Shown here: one piece after another, positions 46,087 to 55,488 of the stretch
Layout of the letters: every line of letters starts with the position of its first letter
Numbering within the stretch: position 1 is the stretch's first letter
Source: Bifidobacterium amazonense
GTDB lineage: Bacteria > Actinomycetota > Actinomycetes > Actinomycetales > Bifidobacteriaceae
Assembly: GCF_018555435.2 (NCBI RefSeq)
Contig: NZ_JAFEJT020000005.1
Span: 1-64,000, forward strand
Length of the DNA stretch: 64,000 bases
Reading direction: 5' to 3'
Notes under the pieces: generated by a model
What the model saw: only the letters and a program-made list of their open reading frames with translations
Told to the model about the DNA's origin: nothing
Databases searched by the model: none
Program-made: the position numbers and the translations under genes

Positions 46087-47103
46087 TCAGGGCAGGTCGA
46101 TGACGGGAGCGGCATTGCGGTCGCAGACGATCACGTCGCCTTCGACGCGCAGTTCGGCGGCCTGGACGACGCTGAGCTGCGCGGCGGCCGGATCGGCGGG
46201 CTCGCCGGCGAGGCACGGGGAGCCGTCGTCGTGCGCGTACGGGTGACAGAAGTAGAAGATGATGGCGTGGCTGTCCTTCGGGTTCACCCAGATGTCGGCA
46301 TGGTGGCCGAGGCCCCGGTCGCGGTCCCGGATGCCCGATTCGGCGAGGATGTCGGGGCAGCGCGTCCAGCGGTGAAGGGCGGAATCGCCCTGCTCCCCGA
46401 CCTCGCCAGCCTCGCCGATCTCCCCGACTTCCCCGGCCGCGTCGTCCTGCCGGTAGACGGCGAGGCCGTGCCAGTAGTCGGAGATCATCCAGCGTCGGCC
46501 GCCAAGATCGAACACGTTCGGACCTTCCTGGTGGCAATCGAACACCTCCTGCCCGAGCACGGTCCACTCGTTGAGGTCGCGGCTGACGGCCCGGCAGATG
46601 ACGCCTCCCAGATCCTCGTCCTTGTACCACATGGAGTAGGCGCCGTCCGGCTCGCGCGCGACGCACGGGTCGATCACCCGATTGGAGGCGAGGTCGATCT
46701 CGGAGACGAACGTCCACCGCCACAGGTCGTGCGACGTGTAGTGCAGCATGCGCGAGCGGCCGCTCCAGTCGGTCGGCACGCCCACGATCATCGACACGAA
46801 CATGTGGTAAACGCCGTCGATCGCGACGACTTCCGGCGCCCAGAACGTGTTTTCGCCGGGGAATCCGTCAAGATCGAGGTCGAGCGTGCCGCGGTACAGC
46901 CAGCGGGCGCCGTCGTCGCTGGAGGCGACGGCGATTTTCGTGCCGTGCACCCACGAGACGCCGACCGCGTGCGGGTTCGGCCTGCGCTGCGTATAGAACA
47001 TGAACATTCGCCGTTCGCAATCGTTCCAGATCACGGTCGGGTCGGTCGGCCCTCCAGTGATCGGGTCTTCGTACAGCGGCGCGGGCATCGTCACTTGCGT
47101 CAT
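46087..47103 (-). CDS. GH43/GH117-like five-bladed beta-propeller glycosidase
   Basis: 338 aa. Beta-propeller signatures of the GH32/43/62/68/117/130 superfamily: GPTDPTVIWNDC (candidate catalytic base Asp), FWAPEVVAIDGVYHMFVS, VIDPCVAREPDGAYSMWYKDE. No signal peptide, so cytoplasmic. Family within the superfamily is uncertain. A GEVGEIGEAGEVGE micro-repeat interrupts the chain near residue 225. It has its own promoter upstream at 47225-47253. Its position next to uxaB suggests it trims a uronic-acid-containing oligosaccharide. ATG 47103 follows GAAAGG. Confidence 0.75.
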   Translation of the reverse strand: MTQVTMPAPLYEDPITGGPTDPTVIWNDCERRMFMFYTQRRPNPHAVGVSWVHGTKIAVASSDDGARWLYRGTLDLDLDGFPGENTFWAPEVVAIDGVYHMFVSMIVGVPTDWSGRSRMLHYTSHDLWRWTFVSEIDLASNRVIDPCVAREPDGAYSMWYKDEDLGGVICRAVSRDLNEWTVLGQEVFDCHQEGPNVFDLGGRRWMISDYWHGLAVYRQDDAAGEVGEIGEAGEVGEQGDSALHRWTRCPDILAESGIRDRDRGLGHHADIWVNPKDSHAIIFYFCHPYAHDDGSPCLAGEPADPAAAQLSVVQAAELRVEGDVIVCDRNAAPVIDLP

Positions 47104-47205
47104 GGCACAGCCTTTCAGCGCTTGGCCCGTCGCGGCCGCGACCACCGGCGGCTGCGCCGGCCCGGTCCGCGGTACGATCACGTCAGGCCTTGCAATCAGT
47201 TATAT

Positions 47206-47253
47206 ATATATCGTTACAGCAACTGTTATACCAAACAACACCCCATAGTTCAA
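47206..47253 (-). promoter_or_regulatory. Promoter and operator of the GH43-like gene
   Basis: Minus-strand -35 TTGAAC (47253-47248), 17-nt spacer, -10 TATAAC (47230-47225). Immediately downstream, around the expected transcription start, is TGTAACGATATA (47217-47206), identical to 54400-54411 before the other GH43 gene. This is a classic repressor position. Confidence 0.6.
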
Positions 47254-47324
47254 TCGTGTCAATGCCGTCGGCCGACAGCCGGTTCTTTACCCTGTCTACC
47301 GCCCACGCCGTCACTCGCGCGGTT

Positions 47325-47475
47325 TCTCGCTTACGTGTAGCGGATTTGGCCTCCCTCTCATTGCCATCTGGCTTACGTGTAGCGGTCGAATCCACATATG
47401 ACAGGTATCGATGGCGGAATTCCGTCACCCGTACTCCGCCTCTCCAAAACCATCCGCTACATGTAAGCCACTTAG
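47325..47475. repeat. Three copies of the 22-bp GTGTAGCGG repeat
   Basis: In the 461-bp gap upstream of uxaB: GCTTACGTGTAGCGG at 47329-47343 and 47371-47385, and an inverted copy CCGCTACATGTAAGC at 47454-47468. The core ACGTGTAGCGG is the same as in the inverted array at 6986-7181, 40 kb away. The rest of this gap has no gene. Confidence 0.8.
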
Positions 47476-47564
47476 ACCTTTGCGGCATGCGGCGTCACAC
47501 GCTCACTGTGCAAACCGCGGCAACAAATGAACCGCCCCGCGCGAGGCGTCCCTACGCTGGCGGC

Positions 47565-49136
47565 ATGAGCGAACACAGCAATGCAGCAATATCAGCATCC
47601 GAACATACCGACGACAAACCGGTCGCCGGCAACACGACCGGAGCCGCTCCGGCGGCGCCGCCCACGCTCAACGCGCCATACGCGATCGCGCATGGCCTGA
47701 CCACGCGCGAAGCCGCCGCCCGGCCGATCCGCATCATCCAGTTCGGCGAAGGCAACTTCCTGCGCGGATTCGTCGACTGGATGGTCCAGCTGCTCAACGA
47801 CCGCGAACCCTCGTTCGACGGCAACGTCGCCATCGTGCAGCCGCTGGCCGGCGGCCGCGTCACCGCGCTCGAAGCGCAGGACCGGCTGTACACCGTGCTG
47901 CTCGACGGCATGCTGGGCGGGCGCGACGTGCAGAGCCGCACCGTCGTCGACTCGATCGGCGCGACCGTGAATCCGTATGAGGATTGGGAGCGGTTCCTTG
48001 CGCTCGCCGACGATCCGGCCGCTTCGGTGATCGTCTCGAACACCACCGAGGCGGGCATCGCGCTCGACGACCGCGACGCGCCCGGCATGACCCCGCCGGC
48101 GAGTTTCCCGGCCAAGCTCACTCTGCTGCTCGAACGCCGATGGAAGCGTGGCCTGCCTGGGTTCCTGCTGCTGCCGTGCGAGCTGATCGAGGCGAACGGA
48201 GACGCGCTGCGGGATGCGGTCGTCAAGTGCGCGCGGCGGTTCGCACTGCCGGACGGGTTCATTGCCTGGGTGGAGCGCGACAACGTGTTCGCGTCCACGC
48301 TCGTCGACCGCATCACGCCCGGGTTCCCGCGCGACGACGCCGAGGCGATTTGGAAGAAGCTCGGCTACCGCGACGACAACATGGTCAAGGCCGAACCGTT
48401 CGCCTCGTGGGTGATCGCCGGCGACGAGCGCGTGCTCCGCACGGTGCGCGAACGATTCCCGGTGGATCGGCTCGGAACCGAGGCCGGCGCGGTGCTCGTG
48501 CCGGACGTGCGTCCGTACCGCGAGCGCAAGGTGCGTCTGCTCAACGCGCCGCACACCACGATGGCGCTGGTCGCGCGGCTGGCCGGTTTTGCGACCGTGG
48601 GCGACGTGGTGGCCGATCCGCGCATGCGTTCGTTCATCGAACGGGAAATGAGCGAGGAGATCATTCCCGTGCTGTCGTTGCCGGCCGACGAGTTGCGCAC
48701 GTTTGCCGGCCAGGTAATCGAACGGTTCGCGAACCCGCACATGCGGCACGAGTTGGATTCGATCGCGTTGAATTCGGCGGCGAAGTACGCGGCGCGCGTG
48801 CTGCCGATCGTATTGGAGAACGTGCGGCTTGGCCGCGGTCTGCCGCGGCGCGCGGTGCTGGCACTCGCCGGTCTGCTGGCGGTCTACGGCGGTTTCGCGC
48901 CGGTCGATGTGGCGATCGCCGACGTGCCGGAAACGCTGGAGCGGTTCCGCTCGGCTGCGGCTGCGGCGGGAGACACGCACGGCGATGTTCGCGCGTATGT
49001 CGGGACGGTGCTTGCCGACCGCGCCCTGTGGCCGGAGGATCTGACCACGATCGACGGCTTGGCGGATCTGGTGGCCGACGACGTCGCGGCGATTGCGAAC
49101 GGGCGTATGCAGCGGCTGATCGATCAGCTGGCGTAG
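47565..49136 (+). CDS. uxaB: Tagaturonate reductase (altronate oxidoreductase) UxaB
   Basis: 523 aa with a 40-residue Ala/Thr-rich N-terminal extension. Long-chain mannitol dehydrogenase fold. The UxaB-specific nucleotide-binding start IIQFGEGNFLRGFVDWMVQL is present, as are LLPCELIEANG and the catalytic-Lys region RKVRLLNAPHT. It reduces D-tagaturonate to D-altronate with NADH in galacturonate catabolism. It starts the uxaB-uxaA pair (143-bp gap). The related UxuB (mannonate branch) lacks the FGEGNFLR pattern. The ATG at 47565 has no good ribosome binding site. Confidence 0.92.
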   Translation: MSEHSNAAISASEHTDDKPVAGNTTGAAPAAPPTLNAPYAIAHGLTTREAAARPIRIIQFGEGNFLRGFVDWMVQLLNDREPSFDGNVAIVQPLAGGRVTALEAQDRLYTVLLDGMLGGRDVQSRTVVDSIGATVNPYEDWERFLALADDPAASVIVSNTTEAGIALDDRDAPGMTPPASFPAKLTLLLERRWKRGLPGFLLLPCELIEANGDALRDAVVKCARRFALPDGFIAWVERDNVFASTLVDRITPGFPRDDAEAIWKKLGYRDDNMVKAEPFASWVIAGDERVLRTVRERFPVDRLGTEAGAVLVPDVRPYRERKVRLLNAPHTTMALVARLAGFATVGDVVADPRMRSFIEREMSEEIIPVLSLPADELRTFAGQVIERFANPHMRHELDSIALNSAAKYAARVLPIVLENVRLGRGLPRRAVLALAGLLAVYGGFAPVDVAIADVPETLERFRSAAAAAGDTHGDVRAYVGTVLADRALWPEDLTTIDGLADLVADDVAAIANGRMQRLIDQLA

Positions 49137-49190
49137 CGGCGGAAGATCGTCGCTCTGCACGTTGAAGCTGGAGCACCGGCTTTCGCGTCA

Positions 49191-49235
49191 CCCCTCAGTC
49201 GGCTTCGCCGGCAACTCCTCTGGCAAGGGGAATCA
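49191..49235. repeat. Partial copy of the CTCCCTCAG palindromic element
   Basis: CCCCTCAGTCGGCTTCGCCG followed by CTCCTCTGGCAAGGGGAATC resembles one arm of the 36916-37178 element (same CCTCAGTC, CTTCGC hairpin and closing GGGGA). It lies between uxaB and uxaA. Confidence 0.6.
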
Positions 49236-49279
49236 AGAACAAGGACGACAAGACTCATCACAAGGAGCAACGAAGCAAC

Positions 49280-50833
49280 ATGGACGTCATTCGTTTGGAC
49301 GAACACGACACGGTGGTCGTGGCGACACGCGACATCGCCGCCGGCGAGCGCATGCGCATATCAGGGGCCGACGTGCCGGTCACGCTGCGCGAGCGAGTCG
49401 CGCGCGGACACAAGGTCTCGATCCGGCGCATGGAAATCGGCGATCCGATCATCAAATACGGCTATCCGATCGGTCATGCGAGCGTGGAGATCGAACCGGG
49501 CGACTGGGTGCACACGCACAACTGCCGATCGAATCTCGGCCCGGATCTGACGTACGAGTATCGGCCCGACGCGGGCCGCGTGCATCCCGGCGCGCCATCC
49601 GGCCGCACGTTTCTCGGCTATCGGCGCGCGACCGGCAAGGTCGGCGTGCGCAACGACCTGTACATCGTGCCGGCGGTCGGCTGCGTCAATTCGCTGTGCG
49701 ACAACATCGCGCGCGCGTTCGAACGCACGCATCCGGGCAACGGGTCGTTCGACTCGGTGATCATCGCGCATCATCCGTACGGCTGCTCGCAGCTGGGCGG
49801 CGACCACGCGATGACCAAGCGCATCCTGCAGGACATCGCCATGCATCCGAACGCGGGCGGCGTGCTCGTGGTCGGTTTGGGCTGCGAAAACAATCAGATT
49901 CCGCAGTTCCGCGCGGAAATGACGTGCTGCGGCGAGGAGTCGGACGATCCGACGGCGTCGGTCGACGACCTGCGCGACGGGCTCGTGTACGATCCGGCGC
50001 GCGTGAAGTTCATGATCTGCCAACTGGAGGACGACGAATACGCGACCGCCGCCCGCCTGCTGGAGGAGCTGAACGACGCCGCGGCCGGCGACCGGCGCGA
50101 GCCGATCGGATTGGGCGAGCTGACGGTGGGCGTCAAATGCGGCGGTTCGGACGGGCTGTCCGGCGTGACCGCGAACCCGCTGGTGGGCCGGTTCGCCGAG
50201 TTTCTGGTGCGCGAGGGCGGGCGCGTGGTGCTTACCGAGGTGCCGGAGATGTTCGGCGCGGAGCAGGTGCTCATGAATCAGGCGAAGGACGAGGCGACGT
50301 TCCGTGAGATCGTGAAGCTCATCAAGGATTTCAAGGACTATTTCCGCCGCTACGGTCAGCCGATCGGCGAGAATCCGTCGCCGGGCAACAAGGCGGGCGG
50401 CATCACCACGCTGGAGGACAAGTCGCTCGGCTGCATCCGCAAGGGCGGCCGCTGCGAGGTGACCGACGTGATCGCCTACGGGCATCAGGCGACGCGTCCG
50501 GGGCTCACGCTGCTGCAGTCGCCGGGCAATGATCTGGTGTCAGCATCGGCGCTCGCCTCGGCCGGCTGCCAGATCGTCCTGTTCACCACGGGCCGCGGCA
50601 ATCCGTACGGCACATACGTGCCCACGTTCAAGATCGCCACGAACACGCCGCTGGCCGACAAGCACGCGCGCTGGATCGACTTCAACGCGGGCCGTCTGCT
50701 GAACGAGCCGATGGACGACGTGCTGCCCAGGTTCATCGACGCGGTGCTGGCCGCGGTCAACGGGGCGCCCACGCGCAACGAGCGCTACGGCATGCACGAG
50801 ATCGCCATCTTCAAGGACGGCATCACCGAATAG
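49280..50833 (+). CDS. uxaA: Altronate dehydratase UxaA
   Basis: 517 aa. N-terminal SAF domain (DTVVVATRDIAAGERM to THNCRS) and the large UxaA domain with VPAVGCVNSLCDNIA, HPYGCSQLGGD, VGLGCENNQ and GLTLLQSPGNDLVSASALASAG (in part). The conserved Cys and His residues bind the catalytic iron. It converts D-altronate to 2-keto-3-deoxy-D-gluconate. ATG 49280 follows AAGGAG. Directly downstream of uxaB, same strand. Confidence 0.95.
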   Translation: MDVIRLDEHDTVVVATRDIAAGERMRISGADVPVTLRERVARGHKVSIRRMEIGDPIIKYGYPIGHASVEIEPGDWVHTHNCRSNLGPDLTYEYRPDAGRVHPGAPSGRTFLGYRRATGKVGVRNDLYIVPAVGCVNSLCDNIARAFERTHPGNGSFDSVIIAHHPYGCSQLGGDHAMTKRILQDIAMHPNAGGVLVVGLGCENNQIPQFRAEMTCCGEESDDPTASVDDLRDGLVYDPARVKFMICQLEDDEYATAARLLEELNDAAAGDRREPIGLGELTVGVKCGGSDGLSGVTANPLVGRFAEFLVREGGRVVLTEVPEMFGAEQVLMNQAKDEATFREIVKLIKDFKDYFRRYGQPIGENPSPGNKAGGITTLEDKSLGCIRKGGRCEVTDVIAYGHQATRPGLTLLQSPGNDLVSASALASAGCQIVLFTTGRGNPYGTYVPTFKIATNTPLADKHARWIDFNAGRLLNEPMDDVLPRFIDAVLAAVNGAPTRNERYGMHEIAIFKDGITE

Positions 50834-50924
50834 GTGCCGAACAGGCATCGGCTGCCAGCCGGGCGGACGGATAATCGGATAGGCGGATAACCACAGGCGG
50901 ATAACCACAGCCTCCCGTGGCAAA

Positions 50925-51510
50925 ACCAACGGACCTCCACCGCATTACCCCGCTGAAACCCCTCTCCGCGAAGCAAATTCAACAGACCTTCAACGCGTTG
51001 CACCGCCAAAGAAGCCCAACGCGGCAAAACCAACAGACCTCCACCGCATTGCCCCGCTGAAACCCCTCCTCGCGAGGCAAAACCAACAGACCTTCACCGT
51101 ATTGCCCCGCCAAGGAAGCCCAGCGAAGCAAAACCGACAGACCTTCACCTCATTACCCCGCAGAAACCCCTCCCCGCAAAGCAAATTCAACAGACCTTCA
51201 ACGCTTCGCCCCGCAGAAGCCCCTCCTCGCGAAGCAAAACCGGCAGACCTTCACCGCATTGTCCCGCCAAAGAAGCCCAGCGAAGCAAAACCGACAGACC
51301 ATCTCCTCATTACCCCGCAGAAACCCCTCTCCGCGAAGCAAATTCAACAGACCTTCACAGCATTGCACCGCCAAAGAAGCCCAGCGCAGCAAAACCGACA
51401 GACCGTCACCTCATTACCCCGCCAAGGAAGCCCAGCGCGGCAAAACCAACAGACCTTCTCTGTTTTACCACGCCAAGCATCCTCTCAGCGTGGCAAAACA
51501 GAGAAGGTCT
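50925..51510. repeat. 52-bp tandem repeat array, about 11 copies
   Basis: The 781-bp gap between convergent uxaA and uxaC is filled by a degenerate array. The motif CAACAGACCTTCACC (variants) recurs at about 50930, 50980, 51030, 51084, 51136, 51189, 51241, 51293, 51345, 51398 and 51449, a period near 52 bp. Two spacer types alternate (GAAACCCCTCCTCGCGA and CCAAAGAAGCCCAGCG). The last unit ends in a hairpin-forming inverted copy (51450-51512). It shares its core with the array at 8335-8625. It is not a CRISPR: repeats are degenerate and spacers repeat too. Confidence 0.88.
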
Positions 51511-51614
51511 AACATAATTGCCCCGCAGAGACATGCAGAGGCACATCGCAGAGGCATTACGGGGACATGCCCTGCAAAGATCAGAAGATCAAAAAACCGC
51601 CTCAGCGAAAAGAT

Positions 51615-53024
51615 TCACGCAAACAGCGCCTTGGCGTTGTTGAAGGAGATGTCGCGCACGAGCCCGCCGAGCCACGCCTCGTCAGACGGAATCTCGCCGC
51701 GTTCGGCCCATTCGCCGAGCAGCTCGCATAGGATGCGGCGGAAGAACTCGTGGCGGGGGAAGCTCAGGAAGCTGCGCGAGTCGGTGGTCATGCCCACGGC
51801 GTTGCCGAGCAGCGATTCCTCGGCCATGACTTCGAGCTGGCGGCGGATGCCGGCCCTCGTGTCGTTGAACCACCAGGCGTTGCCGAGCGCGAGGCGTTGG
51901 CGCACGCCGCCGCCCTGATAGCAGCCCATGACCGCGGCGATGGGCAGATAGTCGTTCGGGTTGAGCGAGTAGATGAGCAGCTTCGGCACTCCCCCGCGCC
52001 GCGACGCCGCGTCGAGCAGGCGGGCGAGCGGTTCGGCGACCGGGCGGTCGTTCAGCGCGTCGAAGCCGGTGTCGGGGCCGTGCCCGGCGAATCCGCGGGT
52101 GCTGACGTTGCGCATCGCGTGCAGGTGCAGCTGCATGGTCCAGCCATGGTCGGCGAACACCGACATGAGACCGACCAGCAGCGCGGTGCGGAACTGCGAG
52201 GCTTCCAGCGCGTCAAGCCCGCGGCCGGCGCGCGCCTTGTCGAGGATGCGGTCGAGTTCGGCGGGGGTCGCCTCGTCGTAGGTGACCAGATCGGCGGCCT
52301 GATCGGACAGGCGTGCCCCGTGCTCGTGGAAGAAGTCGACGCGTTCGGCGAGCAGTGCCATCAGCGAATCAAAGCCGGTCACGCGGTCGCCGCACGCGGT
52401 TTCGAGCCGTTCCACCCATTCGCCGAATCCGGGCTTGTCGGGGTTGAGCGCCTTGTCGGGGCGCATGGCGGGCAGCATGCGGAACGTGTCGCCGCCGTCG
52501 GCCGCGAACCGTTCGTGCCATGCGAGGTCGTCGGCCGGATCGTCGGTGGTGCAGATCGTGTCCACGTGCATGCGCCGCAGCAGGGCGCGCCGCGTGAAGT
52601 CCGGCCCGGCGAGCATGGCGTTGGTTCGTTCGTAGATGTCGCGCGCGGTGCGCGTGTTGAGCGTGTCCGTGATGCCGAAGTAGCGGCGCAGTTCCATGTG
52701 CGTCCACAGGAACACGGGGCTGCCGACGGCGCGTTCCATGGTGGCCGCGTAGGCCTGGAACTTGTCCCACGGGTCGCCGGATCCGGTGATGAGCTCTTCG
52801 GGCACGCCGTTGGCTCGCATGAGCCGCCACTTGTAGTGGTCGCCGTAGTTGGAGCCGTCGGTGAGCCAGGCCTCGACGATGTCGTCGAAATGCGGGTCGA
52901 GATAGATTTCCTCGGGGTGCAGGTGGCAGTGGTAGTCCACGATCGGCATGGCGGCCGCGTAGTCATGGTAGAGGGTTTTCGCCGTATTCGTGGTGAGCAG
53001 GAAATAGTCGCTGAGAAAGTCCAT
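51615..53024 (-). CDS. uxaC: Uronate isomerase UxaC
   Basis: 469 aa, the usual family length. Metal-binding HCHL in IVDYHCHLHPEEI, then TLNTRTARDIYERTN, VDTICTTDDPADDL, WTMQLHLHAMRN and GMTTDSRSFLSFPRHEFFRR. It isomerises D-galacturonate to D-tagaturonate and D-glucuronate to D-fructuronate, the step before UxaB. ATG 53024 follows AAAGGA. Convergent with uxaBA and downstream of the lacI gene on the same strand. Confidence 0.95.
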   Translation of the reverse strand: MDFLSDYFLLTTNTAKTLYHDYAAAMPIVDYHCHLHPEEIYLDPHFDDIVEAWLTDGSNYGDHYKWRLMRANGVPEELITGSGDPWDKFQAYAATMERAVGSPVFLWTHMELRRYFGITDTLNTRTARDIYERTNAMLAGPDFTRRALLRRMHVDTICTTDDPADDLAWHERFAADGGDTFRMLPAMRPDKALNPDKPGFGEWVERLETACGDRVTGFDSLMALLAERVDFFHEHGARLSDQAADLVTYDEATPAELDRILDKARAGRGLDALEASQFRTALLVGLMSVFADHGWTMQLHLHAMRNVSTRGFAGHGPDTGFDALNDRPVAEPLARLLDAASRRGGVPKLLIYSLNPNDYLPIAAVMGCYQGGGVRQRLALGNAWWFNDTRAGIRRQLEVMAEESLLGNAVGMTTDSRSFLSFPRHEFFRRILCELLGEWAERGEIPSDEAWLGGLVRDISFNNAKALFA

Positions 53025-53210
53025 GGTCCGTCCTTTGCACGTGCGGTGTCGTCCGGGCGGGCGCCCGGCCGGTCGGCCGGGACCATCGCCGGCCGATGAT
53101 GACGTCATCGTAGAAACGTCGCGCACGCGTAGGGTCTTTTGTTGCCAGCGTTTGCGAACGGTCGTATGATGCCGCGCATCGTCGCGCGACAGCCGCCATG
53201 CGCGCGAACG

Positions 53211-54296
53211 TCACCGCGCGTCGGCGATGCTCGCGCGTTCGGTCAGCGACGACGGCACGGTGATCCGTCCCGGCACCGGCTCTCCTGCGAGGCGCCGCAG
53301 CAGGATGCGCGCCGCGTATGCGCCGAGTTTCGGCACGGACAGGTTGATGCTGGCGATTGCCGGATCGCAGATGCGCGCGACCACGCCGTCGTCGAATCCG
53401 AGCAGCGAGTAGTCGTCCGGGCAGCGTACGCCGCGGGCGCGCATGGCGGCCATGAATCCGGCGGCCATGAGGTCGTTGTGCGCCACCACGGCGTCGGTGG
53501 GCGATGCAACGTAGCGTTCCGCCGCCGCGGCCCCGCCGTCGAAGGTGGGCGGGTTCGGCCACAGGCGGCGAACGGTCACGCCATGCCGCTCGCACGCGGC
53601 CTTGAGCGTTTTCCACCGCACGCCGGCGGACCACGAGGCGGCCGGCCCGTCCAGATACGTGACGCGTCGATGCCCGTGGTCGGTCAGGCATTGCAGCGCC
53701 TGATCGATGCCGGATCGCACGTCCACGACCACGCTGGGCACGCCGCGCACCTCGCGGTTGACGACGACCAGCGGCCTCGTCTGCGCGCATTTGCGTATCG
53801 TCGCGTCGGGCATGCGCGAGCCGGCCAGCACCATGCCGTCGGCGTATGGGGCAAGGCGGTCGAACGCCTCGCGTTCGGCGCGCGCGTCCTCCCGCGATTC
53901 GGCGACCATGAGCGAAATGCCGTCGCCCTGCAGTTCGCGCTGTACACCGCGCATGATGGTGGAGAAGAACTGGTTGGCGATGTCCGGCACGATGATGCCG
54001 ACAAGTTTGGTCGGCTTGCCTGCCGGACGGCTTTCGACGCGATCGTCGTGGTATCCGAGCCGTTCGGCCGCGTCGAGGATGCGCTTGACCGTCGCCGTGC
54101 TGACACGGTCCGGCAGCGCGAACGCGCGCGAGACGGTCGACGGCGATACGCCGGCGAGCGCCGCGACGTCGCGGATGGTGACGCGATGAGGGGCGTGAGG
54201 CGCGTCTGCCGGCGACGGCGATGCCGGACGTCCGGGCATCGTCGTCGCTGCGCCGGTGTCATCTTCATCGTCGCGCCGTTCGTTTCCGTCCGTCAT
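53211..54296 (-). CDS. LacI-family regulator of the uronate/pectin genes
   Basis: 361 aa. A 38-residue polar extension, then the HTH (VTIRDVAALAGVSPSTVSRA) and effector domain (VGIIVPDIANQFFSTIMRGV, VVAHNDLMAAGFMAAMRA, LLGFDDGVVARICDPAIASI). It lies next to uxaC and divergent from the GH43-GH28 genes, where TGTAACGATATA overlaps the -10. Likely a repressor responding to galacturonate or a derivative. ATG 54296 follows GGGAGG. Confidence 0.9.
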   Translation of the reverse strand: MTDGNERRDDEDDTGAATTMPGRPASPSPADAPHAPHRVTIRDVAALAGVSPSTVSRAFALPDRVSTATVKRILDAAERLGYHDDRVESRPAGKPTKLVGIIVPDIANQFFSTIMRGVQRELQGDGISLMVAESREDARAEREAFDRLAPYADGMVLAGSRMPDATIRKCAQTRPLVVVNREVRGVPSVVVDVRSGIDQALQCLTDHGHRRVTYLDGPAASWSAGVRWKTLKAACERHGVTVRRLWPNPPTFDGGAAAAERYVASPTDAVVAHNDLMAAGFMAAMRARGVRCPDDYSLLGFDDGVVARICDPAIASINLSVPKLGAYAARILLRRLAGEPVPGRITVPSSLTERASIADAR

Positions 54297-54399
54297 GTCG
54301 CCTCCCGTCAGATGTTCGTCAAGTTTCTGCCGGACATGCCGTTCCGCAGCAGGTTTTCCGCTGTATCGCCCGTCGTGTCCGCAACAGCCGACCGTCATA

Positions 54400-54413
54400 T
54401 GTAACGATATAAT
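54400..54413 (+). promoter_or_regulatory. Operator TGTAACGATATA overlapping the -10 of the GH43 gene
   Basis: The 12-mer at 54400-54411 is identical to 47217-47206 (minus strand) and overlaps TATAAT (54408-54413), a consensus -10 about 47 nt before the GH43 ATG. The -35 is weak. Confidence 0.6.
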
Positions 54414-54459
54414 AAACGTCGGTTCCATCTCACGATACCTCGACGCAAAGGAGCACGAC

Positions 54460-55488
54460 ATGACCGAGCCGACCACCGACTATCTGTTCGTCCATTTCAC
54501 CGGATTCGAGCAGTCCCCCGACGACGAGCAGCTGTACTTCGCGCTCAGCCACGACGGCCGCGTCTGGCACGACCTGCGCAGGCACGGCGATCCCGTGCTG
54601 CGTTCGGAGCGGTTCGAGCACGGCGTGCGCGACCCGTACATCATCCGCGAGCCGAACGGCACCGGCTTCACGATTCTCGCCACCGATCTGAGCGTGTATC
54701 ACCGCCACGGCTGGAACGGCACGATCAACCATGGCAGCACGCGGCTGGTCGTCTGGCATTCCGACGATCTGATCGACTGGGGCGAGCCGTGGTATCCGGA
54801 CGTCGCCTCGCCGATTCCGGGAGCCGGATGCGCGTGGGCGCCCGAGGCGATCTGGGACGAGGAGCACGGCTGGTATGCGGTGTATTTCGCGGTCGGCGCG
54901 GACATGAGCACCACCGACCTGCAGCCCGACGAGCCGAACGGTTCGATGAACATGTACATGACCACCACGCGCGATTTCCGCGAGTTCACCACGCCGGTCA
55001 AGTGGATCGACTACACGGGCGCCGCGCTCGACACGACGGTGATCGCGGCGAACGGCCGCTTCTACCGCGCGTCCTCCACCGAGGGCGGCATTCCGCTGGA
55101 AACATGCTCCGACCTGTACGCGCCGTCGATCGGCCACGACACGACCGGCCGCGCCGACCGCTGGCAGGGCATCGCGACCGTGGCGGGCCTGTTCCCCGAC
55201 GGCGACTGGTTCGGCAAGCTCGAGGGCCCTGAACTGTTCCTGCGCAACCGCACCGACTGGCGGCCGGGCGCCGACGGCGAGCCGACGCCGACGTGGGGTC
55301 TCATGTGCGACCAGTTCCGCGAGTCCAAGGGCTACATCATGTTCTCCACGACCGACCTGGACGATGCGACGGGCGCCGCGTGGCTGACCGAGAACATCGA
55401 CTTCGGCACGCTGGTCAAGCGGCACGGTTCGATTCTGCCGATCACCGCGGCCGAGGCGGCGCGCCTGCGCGAGCGCATCGCGCGCTGA
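54460..55488 (+). CDS. Glycoside hydrolase family 43 enzyme
   Basis: 342 aa beta-propeller. FEHGVRDPYIIREPNGTGF holds the catalytic-base Asp (RDPYI), GCAWAPEAIWDEEHGWYAVYF the WAPE block, and FGKLEGPELFLRN the probable acid Glu. No signal peptide, so cytoplasmic. GH43 members include arabinofuranosidases, xylosidases and galactosidases acting on pectin side chains or xylan; specificity cannot be told. ATG 54460 follows AAAGGAG. First of a two-gene unit with GH28. Confidence 0.85.
   Translation: MTEPTTDYLFVHFTGFEQSPDDEQLYFALSHDGRVWHDLRRHGDPVLRSERFEHGVRDPYIIREPNGTGFTILATDLSVYHRHGWNGTINHGSTRLVVWHSDDLIDWGEPWYPDVASPIPGAGCAWAPEAIWDEEHGWYAVYFAVGADMSTTDLQPDEPNGSMNMYMTTTRDFREFTTPVKWIDYTGAALDTTVIAANGRFYRASSTEGGIPLETCSDLYAPSIGHDTTGRADRWQGIATVAGLFPDGDWFGKLEGPELFLRNRTDWRPGADGEPTPTWGLMCDQFRESKGYIMFSTTDLDDATGAAWLTENIDFGTLVKRHGSILPITAAEAARLRERIAR

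Noticed and set aside
44146..47340. 1064-aa + strand ORF over the ABC exporter and GH43-like genes
   Set aside because: Antisense shadow with His/Asp/Val-rich low-information sequence and no family motifs.
50990..51392. Short Cys/Gly/Phe-rich ORFs on the minus strand across the 52-bp array
   Set aside because: They are tandem repeats read as protein (VCRFCFAG-type strings) with no start signals.
50925..51510. CRISPR array
   Set aside because: Repeats are degenerate, spacers are themselves repeated in two alternating types, and no cas gene is near.
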